Shown piece by piece: positions 12,496 through 25,073 of a stretch of 64,000 nt of DNA. The stretch comes from Garcia nutans (Eukaryota; Streptophyta; Magnoliopsida; Malpighiales; Euphorbiaceae). The notes under the pieces are model-generated. The model was not told where the DNA came from. It did not search any database and saw only the letters and a program-made list of their open reading frames with translations. The stretch spans positions 17,132,501 to 17,196,500 of the forward strand of contig CANTUV010000062.1 in the NCBI GenBank assembly GCA_947685225.1. The letters are read 5' to 3'. Within the stretch, counting starts at the first letter, position 1. Each line of letters opens with the position of its first letter. The position numbers were made by a program, and so were the translations under genes.

Positions 12496-14979
12496 GGCCA
12501 TAATCCCAAACCACCTCGGGTCCAAAACCTAAATCTTTTTCGAGTTCAGAACTCAATCTGGGTCCAGAACCCAAACCATCTTGGGTCCAAAACCCAAATC
12601 TTTTTCAAATCCACAACTCAATCTGGATCCAGAACCCAAACCACCTCGGGTCCTAAATACAAATCTTTTTCAAGCTCAAAACTCAATTCGGGTCCAGAAC
12701 ACAAAACACCTCGGGTCTACAACCCAAATCTTTTTTAATTTCAAAACTCTATCCGGGTCTCGAATCTAAATTTCTTTGAGTCCAGAACTCAATCCGGGTC
12801 TAGAACCCAATTCACCACAGGTCTAGAACCTAAATCTTTTTTGAGTCTGAAACTCAATTCTAGTCTAGAAATAAAACCAACTCGGGTCTAGAACCCAAAT
12901 TATTTTTGAATTCAAAACTAAATTTGGGTCGAGAACCAAATCTTTTTCTAGTCCAGAACTCAATCTAGCTCCAAACCCAAATTTTTTTTGAATTCAAAAC
13001 TCAATATGGGTCCAGAACCCAAACCACCTACGGACCAAAATTTAAATTTTTTTTTAAAATCATAACTCAATCCGGGCCGAGAATCTAAACCATCTCGGGT
13101 TCAAAACTCAAATTTTGTATAGTTCAGAACTCAATTCGGGTCCAGAACATATATCTTTTTCTAGTTCAGAACTCAATTCGGGTCCAGAACCCAAACCACC
13201 TTGGGTCAAGAACCTCAACTTTTTTTAGCCTAGAACTTAATCCGGGTCCAGAACCCAAAACACCTCGTGTCCAGAACTCAACCAAATGCGGTCTAGAACC
13301 CAAATCCTTTTTAGTCCAAAACTCAATTTGGATCTAGAACCCAAAGCACCTCGAGTCCAGAGCCCCAGTCTTTTTCGAGTCCAAAATTCAATTCGGATCT
13401 AGAACCCAAACCACTTTGGGTCCAAAACCTAAATCTTTTTCGAGTCAAAAACTCAATTCGGGTCCAGAACCCAAACTAGCTCGGGTCCATAACCTAAATC
13501 TTTTTCGAGTCTAAAACTCAATTTGGATGCAGAATCCAAACCAACTCGGGACCAAAACCCAAATTTTTTTCAAGTCTGAAATTCAATTTTGGTCCAAACC
13601 CAAACAAACTCAGGTCCATAATCCAAATCTTTTTTTAGTTCAAAACTTAATTCTGGTCCAGAACCCAAACCACCTCAAGTCCAGAACACAAATCTTTTTC
13701 AAGTCTAGAGCTCAATTCGTGTTCAGAACCCAAACCACCTAGGGTCCATAATTTTTTACTCCAGAACTCAATTTGGGTCTAGAACCCAAATCACCTCGAG
13801 TCCAGAACCCAAATCTTTTTCAAGTCCAAAACTCAATTTGGGTCCAAAACCCAAACAACCTCGGGTCCAGAACCCAAATCTTTTTCAAGTCCAGAACTCA
13901 ATTCAGGGCCAGAGCCCAAACCAGCTCAGGTTCAGAATCCAAATCTTTTTTATTTTCAAAACTCAATCCGAGTCTAGAACCCAAATCTTTTTTTACTCTA
14001 GAACTCAAATCACCTCAGGTCCAGATCCCAAATCTTGTTTAGTCTGGAACTCAATCTGGGTCCAAAACCCAAATCTTTTTTTAGTTCATAACTCAATTAG
14101 AGTCCTGAACCCAAATTATTTTAAGTCCAGAACTCAATTCGAGTCCGGAACCCAAAAAACCTCTCGTAAAGAACCCCAACCACCTTGGATCCAGAACTCA
14201 AATTCTTTTTTAGTCCTCAAATCAATCGTGGTCCATAAACCAAACCACCTAAGGTCAAGAACCCAAATCTTTTTTTAGTTTGGAACTCAATCCGAGGCCA
14301 GAACCTAAAACCACATTGGGTCTAGAACTCAAATCTTTTTCGAATGCAGAACTCAATCCGGGGCCAGAACTTAAACCCCCTCGAGTTCAGAACTCAAATC
14401 TTTTTTTTAGTTTAAAATTCAATCCGGATCCTGACCCTAAATTTTTTTGAATACACAACTCAATCTGGGTCTAGAACCCAAACCACCTCGGGTCCAGAAC
14501 ATAAATCTTTTTCAAGTTTGAAACTCAATTTAGGTCCAAAATCCAAACAACCTCGGGTCCAGATCCAAATCATTTTCTAATCCACAACTGAATCCTAGTC
14601 CAGAACCCAAATCTTTATCGAATCCAAAACTCAATTAGGGTCAAGAACCCAAACCACCTCGATTCCAAAATCAAAATCTTTTTCAAATCAAGAACTTAAT
14701 CTGGGTCGAGAACCCAAATCATCTAAGGTTCAGAATCCAAATTTGTTTTTTAGTCCAAAACTCAATATGGGTCCAGAACTCAAACCACATCGGGTCCATA
14801 ATACAGATCTTTTTCAAGTCCAAAATTCAGTTAGGGTCCATAATCCAAATCACCTCGGGTCCAGAATACAAATCTTTTTTGAGTCAGAACTCAATCTAGG
14901 TACAGAACCCAAACCACCTCGGGTCCAGAACTCAAATATTTTATGAATCCAAAACTCAATCTGGGTCCAGAACCCAAAC

Positions 14980-16460
14980 CACCTTAGTCCATAACTCAAA
15001 TATTTTTTTACTCCAGAAATCAATTCGAGTTCAGAATCTAATTCACCTCGGGTCAGAACCCAATTCTTTTTTTAATTCGAAACCTAATTCAGGTCCAGAA
15101 TCCAAACCACCTCGGGTCCAGAACCCAAATCATTTTTGAATCCAAAACCAAATCTGGGTCCAAAACCCAAATCTTTTTTGAGTCCAGAACTCAATCTAGG
15201 ACCAGGACCCAAATTGTTTTCAAATCTAGAACCCAAATTGCCTCGGGCCCAAAACTCAAATCTCTTTTGAATTCAGAACTCAATCCGGGTCGAGAATCCA
15301 AACCACCTCGAGTTTAGAACCGAAATTTTTTTGTGTTTAGAACTTAATTCTGGTCTAGAATCCAAACCACATCGGGTTTGGAACACATATCTTTTTTCAG
15401 TTCTAAACTCAATCCGGATCCATAAACCAAACCGCCTTGGGTCTAGAACTACAATTTTTTTTAGTCCAAAACTCAATCCAGGTCCCAAACCCAAACCACC
15501 TCGTGTCAGGAACATAGATCTTTTTTGAGATAAAAACTCAATACGGATCCATAACCCAAACCACCTTGGGTCCAGAACCCAAATCTTTTTCTAGTCAGAA
15601 CTATATCTAGGTTTAGAACCCAAACCACCTTAATTCCAGAACCCAAATGTTTTTTGAATCCAGAACTCAATCCAGGTCTAGAACCCAAACCACCTTGGGT
15701 CCAGAACCTAAATTATTTTTTACTTTAAAAATCAATTCGGGTCCAGAATCCAATTCACCTCAGGTCCAGAACCCAATTCTTTTTTTAGTCTGGAACTCAA
15801 TTCGGGTCTAGAACCCAAACCACTTTGGTTCTAGAACCCAAATTATTTTTGAATTCACAACTAAATTCAGGTCCATAATCCAAATTTTTTTCGAATTCAG
15901 AATCCAAACCACCTCGGGTCCAAAACACAAATCTTTTTCGAATCTAGAACTCAATCCGGGTCGAGAACCCAAATCAACTCGGGTTTAGAACCCAAATTTT
16001 TTTTTAGTCCAGAACTTTACATTGGGTCCAGAACACATATCTTTTTCCAGTCTAGAATTCAATCCAGGTCCAAAAACCGAAACACCTTGGGTCTAGAACC
16101 ATAATTTTTTTGAGTTCAAAACTCAAATCGGCTCCTGAACCCAAACCACCTTGTTTCTAGAACATAGATTTTTTTTAGTCCAGAACTCAATCCGGATCCA
16201 AAACCCAAATCTTTTTCGAGTCAGAACTCAATCTAGGTACAGAACCCAAACCACCTCGGGTCCAGAGCCCAAATATTTTTTTAATCCAGAACTAAATCCA
16301 GGTCTAGAACCCAAACCACCTTGGGTCCAGAAACCAAATCTTTTTTTACTCCAGAAATCAATTCAGGTCCGAAATATAATTCACCTATGGTCTAGAACCC
16401 AATTCTATTTTGAGTCTGGAACACAATTCGGGTCCAGAATCCAAACAGCCTCGGTTCCAG
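14980..16460 (+). repeat. Local sub-block repeated about every 0.63-0.71 kb
   Basis: The variant words AAATCAATTC and, shortly after, an AATTCACC variant recur at about 15017, 15729 and 16355 with a similar surrounding monomer order. This is a shorter higher-order period (about 10-11 monomers) nested in the array. Confidence 0.45.
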
Positions 16461-19400
16461 AACCCAAATTATTTTTGAATCCACAACTAAATTCGGGTCC
16501 AGAACTCAAATCTTTTTCGAGTTCAAAACTCAATCTAGGTCCAGAACCCAATTTGTTTTTTGAATCAATAACCCAAACCACCTCAGGTCCAAAAATCAAA
16601 TCTTTTTCGAATCTAGAACTCAATCAGGATCGAGAACCCAAATCTTTTTAGTATAGAACTCAATTCGGGTCAAGAACCCAAACCACTTCAAGTCTAAAAC
16701 ACAGATCTTTTTCCAATCCAGAACTCAATCTGGGTCCAGAAACCAAACCACCTTGGGTCCAGAACCATAAGTTTTTTTAGTCAAAAACTCAATCCTGCTC
16801 CAGAACCCAAACCATTTCATGTCTAGAACATAGAACATTTTTAAGTCCAGAACTCAATCTGGGTCCAGAACCCAAATCACCTTGGGTGTAGAACCAAATC
16901 TTTTTTGAGTCCAGAACTTAATGCGGGTCCAAAACCTAAACCAGAACCCAAATTTACTTCATGTCCAGAACTCAATTCAGGTCCAGAACCTAAATTTTTT
17001 CGAATCCACAAATGAATCCAAGGCTATAAGCTAAATCACCTTGGGTCAAGAACCCAAATCTTTATCGAGTCTAAAACTCAATCCGGGGCCAGAACCTAAA
17101 TCACCTCGGGTCTAGAACCTAAATCTTTTTAGAGTTTAAAACTCAATCCGGGTCCATAACCCAAACCACCTTTTGTCCAGAACCCAAATCATTTTTGATG
17201 CCAGAACTCAATTCAGCTCGAGAACCCAAATTACCTCGAGTCCATGACATAAATCTTTTTCAAGTTTGGAACTCAATTCGGGTCCAGAACCCAAATCATT
17301 TTTGAATCCATAACTAAATCCTTGTCCATAACCCAAATATTTTTCGAATCCAGAACTCAATTTTAGTCGAGAACCCAAACCACCTTTGGTCCAAAAGCCA
17401 AATCATTTTCGAATCAAGAACTCAATCTGGGTCTAGAATCCAAACCACCTCAGGTTTAGAACCCCAAATTTTTTCGAGTCCAGGACTCAATTCTGGTCCA
17501 GAATCCAAAGAACCTTGGGTCCAGAGCCCAAATTATTTTTGAGTTCAGAATTCAATCCGGTTCCAGAAACCAAATCTTTTTCAACTGCAGAACTCATTTT
17601 TGGGTCTAGAACCCAAATCACCCTTGGTCCAAAACTCAAATCTTATTCAAGTCTGCAACTCAATTCGGGTCCAGAACTAAAATTTTTTCGACTCAAGAAC
17701 TCAATTCGGGTCCAAAACACAAATCACCTCAGGTCCAGAACTCAAAACTTTTTCCAGTCCAAAACTCAATTCGAGTTTAGAACCCCAACCACCTCGGGTC
17801 CAAAACCCAAATCATTTTCAAATCCAGAACTAAATCTGGGTCTAGAACCCAAATCTTTTTCAAATCTAGAGCTCAATTTGGGTCAAGAACCCAAACCACC
17901 TCGGGTCCAAAAATTAATTTTTTTTTAATCAAGAACTCAATCAAGGGTTGAGAACCCAAACCACCTTGGGTCCAGAACATAATCCGGGGCAAGAGATCAA
18001 ACCTCCTCGGGTCCAGGTCCCAAATCTTTTTTGAGTTCAGAACTCAATTTAGGTCCTGAACCCAAATTTTTTTAACCCAAACCACATTGGGTCCATAAGA
18101 CATATCTTTTTCAAGTCCAGAACTCAATCTGGTTCTAGAACCCAAACAACCTCGAGCTGAGAACCCAAACCACCTTGGTCCAGAACCCAAATTTTTTTTA
18201 GTCCACAAATCAATAGTGGTCCAGAACCCAAACCACCTCAGGTCAAGAATCCAAATCTTTTTCAAATCTAAAACTCAATCCGAGGCCAGAATCCAAACCA
18301 CCTCGGGTCTAAAACTCAAATCTTTTTCGAGTTTAGAACTTTATTCAGGTCTCAAACCTAAATTTCTTTGAGTTCAGAACTCAATCCGGGTCCAGATCCC
18401 AATTCACCACAGGTCTAGAACCTAAATCTTTTTTTAGTCCGAAACTCAATTAGGGTCCAGAAATAAAACCACCTCAAATCCAAAATCCAAATTGTTTTCG
18501 AATTCACAACTAAATTTGGGATGAGAACCAAATCTTTTTGGAGTTCAGAACGCAATCTAGGTCCAAAATCCAAATTTTTTTTGAATTCAAAACTCAATCT
18601 GGGTCCGGAACCAAAACCACCTCGGGTCCAAAATTTAAATCTTTTTTGAATTCAGAACTCAATCCGGGTCGAGAATCTAAACCATCTTGGGTTCAAAACT
18701 CAATTTTTTTTAGTTCAGAACTCAATTCGGGTCTAGAACACATACCTTTTTCCAGTCCAGAACTCAATTCTGGTCCAGAACCCAAACCACCTTGGGTCAA
18801 GAACCACAACTTTTTTTAGCCTAGAACTCAATCCTGGTCTAGAACCTAAACCACCTCGGGTCTAAAACATAGATCTTTTTCATGTCCAGAACTCAAACCA
18901 AATGCGGTCCAGAACCTAAATCTTTTTTTAGTCCAGAACTCAATTTAGGTCTAGAACCTAAAGCACCTCGAGTCCAGAACAACAATCTTTTTCGAGTCCA
19001 AAACTCAATTCGGGTCTAGAACCCAAACTACTTTGGGTTTAGAACCTAAATCTTTTTCACGTCAAAAACTCAATTCCGGCCCGGAACCCAAACCACCTCG
19101 GGTCCAAAACCTAAATCTTTTTCGAGTATAAAACTCAATTTGGATGCAGAATCCAAACCAACTCGGGTCCAAAACCCAAATCTTTTTGGAGTTTAAAATT
19201 CAATTTGGGTCCAAACCCAAACAAACTCTGGTCCATAATCCAAATCTTTTTCGAGTTCAGAACTCTATCTGGGTCTAGAACCCAAATCACCTTGGGTTCA
19301 GAACATAAATCTTTTTCGAGTTCAGAACTCAGTCCAGGTCCAAAACACAAACCACCTCGGGTCCAGAACACAAATCTTTTTCAAGTCCAGAACTCAATTC

Positions 19401-22400
19401 GTGTTTAGAACCCAAACCACTTGAGGTCTAGAACCCAAATCTTTTTCAACTCTAAAACTCAATTTGGGTCCAAAACCCAAGTAACCTTGAGTCCAAAACC
19501 CAAATCTTTTTCAAGCCCAAACTCAGTTTGCGTCCAAAACCCAAACAACCTCGGTTCTAGAACCTAAATCTTTTTTGAGTCCAGAACTCAATTCAGGGCC
19601 AGAGCCCAAACCACCTCGGGTTAAAAATCCAAATCTTTTTTTAGTTCAAAACTCAATCCAGGTCTAGAACCCAAATTTTTTTTACTCCAGAATCCAAATC
19701 ACCTCAGGTCCAGAACTAAAATCTTTTTTAGTCTGGAACTCAATCTGGGTCCAGAACCCAAATTTGTTTAAAGTTCAGAACTCAATCCGGGTCCTGAACC
19801 CAAATTTTTTCTAGTCCAGAACTCAATTCGAGTCTAGAATCCAAAAAATCTCTGGTAAAGAACCCCAACAACCTTGGATCCAGAACTTAATTTTTTTTTG
19901 TGTGTCCATAAATCAATCGTGGTCCATAAACCAAACCACCTCAGGTTAAGAACCCAAATCTTTTTTGAGTTCAGGACTCAATCCAAGGCCAGAACCTAAA
20001 ACCACGTTGGGTCCAGAACTCAAATCTTTTTTTAGTTTAGAACTCAATCCAGATCCAGAACCAAAATTTTTTTGAGTCTAGAACCCAATTCACCTCTGGT
20101 CAAGACCAAAATCTTTTTTAAGTCCGAAACTCAATTCGGGTCTAGAAACCAAATCACCTTGGGTCCAGAACCCAAATCATTTTTGAATCCACAACTAAAT
20201 TCGGGTCTAAAACCCAAAATTTTTTAGATTTCAGAACTCAATCTAGGTCCAGAACCTAAATCTACCTTGAGTCCAAAACCTAAATCTTCTTCGAATCTAG
20301 GCTTCAATCCTTTTCGATAACCTAAACCACCTCGGGTTCGAACCCAAATTTTTTCTAGTCCAGAACTCAATTCGGGTCTAGAAACCAAACCACATCGAGT
20401 CCATAACATAGATCTTTTTTTAGTCCAGAACCCAATCTACCTTTGGTTCAGAGCCACAATTTTATTGAATTCAGAACTCAATCCAGGTCCAAAACCCAAA
20501 CCACCTAGGGTTAAGAACACAGATATTTTTTTAGTCCAGAACCCAAACCAACTTGGGTCTAGAGCACAAATCCTTTTTGAGTTCAGAACTCAATCCGGGT
20601 CCAGAACCCAAATCTTTTTTGGCTCCAGAATTCAATTCAGGTCCAAAATCCAAACCACCTCGAGTCCAGAATCAAATCTTTTTTACTCCAGAACTCAATT
20701 CGGGCGCAGAACCCAAACCACCTCGGGTCCAGAACCCAAAATTTTTTTAGTCCAAAACTCAATTCTGGTCCAGAACCCAAACAACCTCGGGTTAAGAAGC
20801 CAAATCTTTTTTGAGTCCAGAACTTAATCCGGTGCCATAATCCAAACTATCTCGGGTCCAGAACCCAAATCTTTTTTGAGCTCAGAACTCAATCTAGGTC
20901 CATAACCCAAACCACCTTGGGTCCAAATTATCTCGAGTCCAGAACATAAATCTTTTTCAATTTCGGAACTCAATTTGGGTACAGAACCCAAACCACCTCG
21001 AGTCCAAAACCCAAATCATTTTTGAATCCATAACTAAATGCGTGTCCATAACCTAAATATTTTTTGAATCTCGAACTCAATTTGGGTCAAGAACCCAAAC
21101 CACCTCTGGTCCAAAACACAAATCCTTTTCGAATCAATAACTCAATCCCGGTCGAGAACCCAAACCACCTCAGGTTCTGAACCTCAAATTTTTTCGAGTC
21201 CAGAACTCAATCTGATTCCTGAACCCAAACCACATCAGGTCTATAACAAAGATTTTTTCATGTCCAGAACTCAATCCGGGTCCTGAACTTGATCCGATTC
21301 CAGAATCCAAATCTTTTTCAACTTCAGAACTCAATTTGGGTCCAGAACCCAAAACACCTCGGGTCTAGAACCCAAATCATCTCAGGTCCAGAACCCAAAT
21401 CTTTTTCGAGTCTGAAAGTCAATCCGGGTCTAGAACCTAAATTTTTTTTGAGTTTGAAATTCAATTCAGGTCTAGAACCCAAACCACCTCTATCTAGAAC
21501 CAAAATTATTTTCGAATCCACAACTAAATCTATGTCCAGAACCTAAATCCTTTTTGAATCTAGAACTCAATTTGGGTAAGGAACTCAAATCAACTCAGGT
21601 CCAAAACCTAAATATTTTTTGAATCCAAAACTATATCCAGGTCGAGAACCCAAACCACCTTTGGTCCATAATCTAAATTTTTTTCGAGTACACAAATCAA
21701 TCCAGGTCTAGAACCCAAATCACCTCGGGTCAAGAACCCAAATTATTTTTTAGTTTAGAACTCAATTAGGAGCCAGAACTCAAACCACCTCGGCTCCAAA
21801 ACCCAAATCTTTTTTGAGTTCATAACTCAATCTAGATCTTGAACCTAAATTTTTTCAAATCAACAACTCAATCCAAGTCCAGAATCCAAACCACCTCAAG
21901 TTCAGAACACAAATCTTTTTCAAGTTTGAAACTCAATTCAGGTCCAAAACCCAAACCACCTCAGGTCTAGAACCCAAATCATTTTTTAATTCACAACTAA
22001 ATCTTGGTCCCGAACCCAAATCTTTATTGAATCAAAAACTCAATTTGGGTCAAGAACCCAAACCACCTCGAGTCAAAAATCCAAATCTTTTTTGAATCAA
22101 GAACTCAATTCGGATCAAGAATACAAACCACCTTGTGTTCAAAACTCAAATTTTTTCTAGTTTAGAACTCAAAACGGGTCCAGAAATCAAACCACATTTG
22201 GTCCATAATACAAATCTTTTCAAGTCCAGAACTCAATCCGGGTCTGAAACCCAAACCACCTCGGGTCCAGAACCTAAATCTTTTTTTAGTCAGAACTCAA
22301 TCTTGGTACAGAACCCAAACCACCTCAGGTCCATAACTCAAATATTTTTTAACTCCAGAACTCAATCTGGGTCAAGAACCCAAACCACCTTTGGTCCAGA

Positions 22401-23532
22401 ACCCAAATCTTTTTCAACTCCAGAAATCAATTCGGGTCTAGAATCCAATTCACCTTGGGTCCAGAATCCAATTCTTTTTTGAGTCTAAAACTCAATTTGG
22501 GTCCAGAATCCAAATCATTTTTGAATCCATAACTAAATTCGGGTCCATAACCCAAATCGTTTTCGAGTCCATAACTCAATCTATGTCCAGAACCCAAATT
22601 TTTTTCAGATCCAGAACCCAAACCACCTCGGGTCCAAAATCCAAATCTTTTTTGAATCCAAAACTCAATCCAGGTCTAGAATCCAAACCACATCGGGTTC
22701 AGAACTCAAATTTTTTCAAGTCTAGAACTCAATCGGGGTCCAAAACACAAACCACATCGGGTCCAGAACACATATCTTTTTCCAGTCCAGAAATCAATCC
22801 AGGTCTATAACCCAAACTACCTTGACCACAACTTTTTGATCCTAGAACTCAATCAAATTAAGAATCCAAACCACCTCGGGTTTAGAACATAGATCATTTT
22901 TTAGTTCAGAACTCAATCTGGGTCCAAAACCCAAACCTCCTGCATTCCAAAACCCAAATCACCTGAGGTCTAGAACCCAAATCTTTTTTTAGTCCAGAAC
23001 TCAATTTGGGTCCAGAAACCAAAGCACCTTGAGTCCAAAACCCCAATTTCTTTTAGTCCAAAACTCAATTCGGGTCCAGAACCCAAACCACCTCGGGTCC
23101 AGAACCTAAATCTTTTTCTCGTTAAAAACTCAATTCGTGTCCAGAACCCAAACTACCTCGGGTCCAGAACTTAAATCTTTTTTTAGTCCAAAACTCAATT
23201 TGGGTGTAGAATCGAAACCAACTCGGGTCCAAAACACAAATCTTTTTTGAGCCCGAAATTCAATTTGGGTCCAAATCCAAACAAACTCAGGTCCATAACC
23301 CAAATCTTTTTTGAGTTCAGAACTCAATCCGGGTTCAGAACCCAAACCACCTTGGGTCTAGAACACAAATCTTTTTTGAGTCCAGAACTCAATCTGGGTA
23401 CAGAACCCAAACCACCTCAGGTCCAAAACATAAACCTTTTTTGAGTCCAGAATTCAATCCGTGTTCAGAATCCAAACCACCCGGGGTCCAGAATCCAAAT
23501 CTTTTTTTACTCCAGAACTCAATTTGGGTCCA

Positions 23533-25053
23533 GAAAAAAAAAAAGAAAAGGAGGGGGACAAGAAAAGGGGGGATAGAAAACCCTAGAGGGAAAAAAAGGA
23601 GAAAACCTAGAGTTCGGCAATTAAAATTAAGAGGATTAAACAACAAAGCAAGGGACGGCAAAAAGGAATTAGTAGCAATTGAGCATTCATCAATCATCAA
23701 TCCATCAAAGGCAACAACATTTCCTTTGTTATTGTTCATCCAGAAATCAGTTTTTTGGTGGAACCGACTACGCACATTTGATCTTTAATCATAAAATATA
23801 TGTTCACAGTAGCTTCATTTTCTTTGATTAATAAGAATATGTAGTAACTTGATCTTTGTTTTAATAACTTTAATTGTTTACTTTAGTTAATACATTAATC
23901 AGTTGGTTTTCAAAACTCCACTTGCATGTTTTATAAAAACTAAAAACTTAAAACCATCTAGTAGCCTAAGTCATTGATTAAATTATCAAAACCCTAAATC
24001 ATTCTTTTATTTCCAAAATTTTAAAATCATAAATCTTTGTCTCTTAATCCCTAAATTTCTTAATCATCTAAACCCTAACATATTTTTTTGAAACTTTAAA
24101 TTAACCCCAGTGTCTTAATTCCTTAATTTTCCTAAACCCTAATTTTCTTAAAACCCAATCCAGTAAACCCTAGTTTTCCTAAACCCTAATTCTTAAAACA
24201 TTTAAACCTTATGACAAGTTTATCAACAACCTAAAGCCCTAATCCAGTGAACCTAAAACCCAATCTAGTAAATATAAAATCCCAATTCCTAACTCAATAA
24301 CCATAATCCTCAGAACCTAAAATCTTAAAATTCTAAATCTTAAACCCTAATTTTATTTACTTGGTGAATTAAATTCCAATTTTAATTGTTTATTTGGTTT
24401 GCTATTTGTTATATGATGAATGATTTATTTTACTTAAGACATTTTTTATTTTAGTTATAGCACTTGAATGATTTAATTTTGCTTAATTATTTATTTGGTA
24501 TTAAAATTGTAAGAGGTATGTTTCCATTATTGGGTACGTCATTAGTTAAATTTTATGTAATTTAAATTTCTTTTATATTTTGGTCCAATGTAAAGGACAT
24601 GTTTCCACCTTGCGGTGGGTGTCCTATTTAGTTTTAGACATGGACGATGTAAGGACATGTTTCCATCCTCGGATGGGTGTCCATTTATTTGCTTTGTTTG
24701 GATATTGCTTTGATTTTAATATAATGATGATTTAATTTAATTGTTGCATGTAATATGGATAATATTGTTATATTTAAGAATTTTATAATATTAAGACCAG
24801 CAAAGGAGGCCGGATCCAATGAACCGGGAGTTGGGGTGGTGCTGGGCCATTTCTCACCTTTCTCACACGTACCCAACTTTTCGAACCCATTAGGGATTGG
24901 GGATTCCTTAGGAATCGAGTCATCCAGCCCTTTCTTTTTCCCGACCCATCCGGGTGGCGACTCCATTTTCTCCGGGCTTAGGCCCTGAGCCTAAACAGTG
25001 CCGAAGTCGCAAGAACCATTCCACTGGAAGTGGGGGCGAAAATCGCACTCACA
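23533..25053 (+). repeat. LTR copy B, U3-truncated
   Basis: It begins directly after satellite ...AATTTGGGTCCA with an A-rich run and ends in CTCACA just before the PBS. It lacks the first ~490 bp seen in copy C. It matches copy A over its whole length in inverted orientation. The middle (about 23990-24360) is rich in AAACCCTAA words. The ORFs at 23389-23775 and 23441-23788 cross the satellite-LTR junction and have no protein-family features. Confidence 0.85.
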
Positions 25054-25054
25054 G

Positions 25055-25073
25055 TGGCGACTCCCCTGGGGAT
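25055..25073 (+). promoter_or_regulatory. Primer binding site, copy B
   Basis: TGGCGACTCCCCTGGGGAT lies one base after the LTR end CTCACA. The second element has TGGCGACTCCACTGGGGA in the same place, which supports this as the minus-strand priming site. Confidence 0.8.

Larger units (their letters stand above)
3920..23532 (+). repeat. 65-bp satellite array II, forward orientation
   Basis: About 300 monomers of roughly 65 bp in tandem; for example the start at 4441 is followed by the equivalent base at 4506. Each monomer is three related pieces of about 23, 24 and 18 bp, all opening with GTCCAGAAC(C/T)CAA and differing in tail (ACCACCTCGG, ATCTTTTTCGA, TTCGG). Monomers are strongly diverged by point changes and small indels, but groups of monomers recur as higher-order blocks. 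The forward consensus contains no stop trinucleotide, so many spurious ORFs of 60-166 codons arise. I see no gene in these 19.6 kb. Confidence 0.95.

Noticed and set aside
13838..14278. Long ORFs (up to 166 codons) throughout the satellite, both strands
   Set aside because: All are translations of the 65-bp repeat with a 65-residue period that cycles through all frames. They end at random substitutions and have no start context or domain. The same applies to those at 16151, 17515, 20465, 53688 and others.
3920..23532. CRISPR-like or interspersed regulatory repeat
   Set aside because: Repeats abut each other with no unique spacers and are diverged; this is a eukaryotic tandem satellite.
23389..23788. 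ORFs crossing the satellite-LTR junction on both strands (128 and 115 codons)
   Set aside because: Half satellite, half LTR, with no domain. The shared LTR part also appears as short ORFs in copies A and C.
24000..24360. Interstitial telomere array
   Set aside because: AAACCCTAA words are scattered, not tandem, and the same sequence occurs in three LTR copies.
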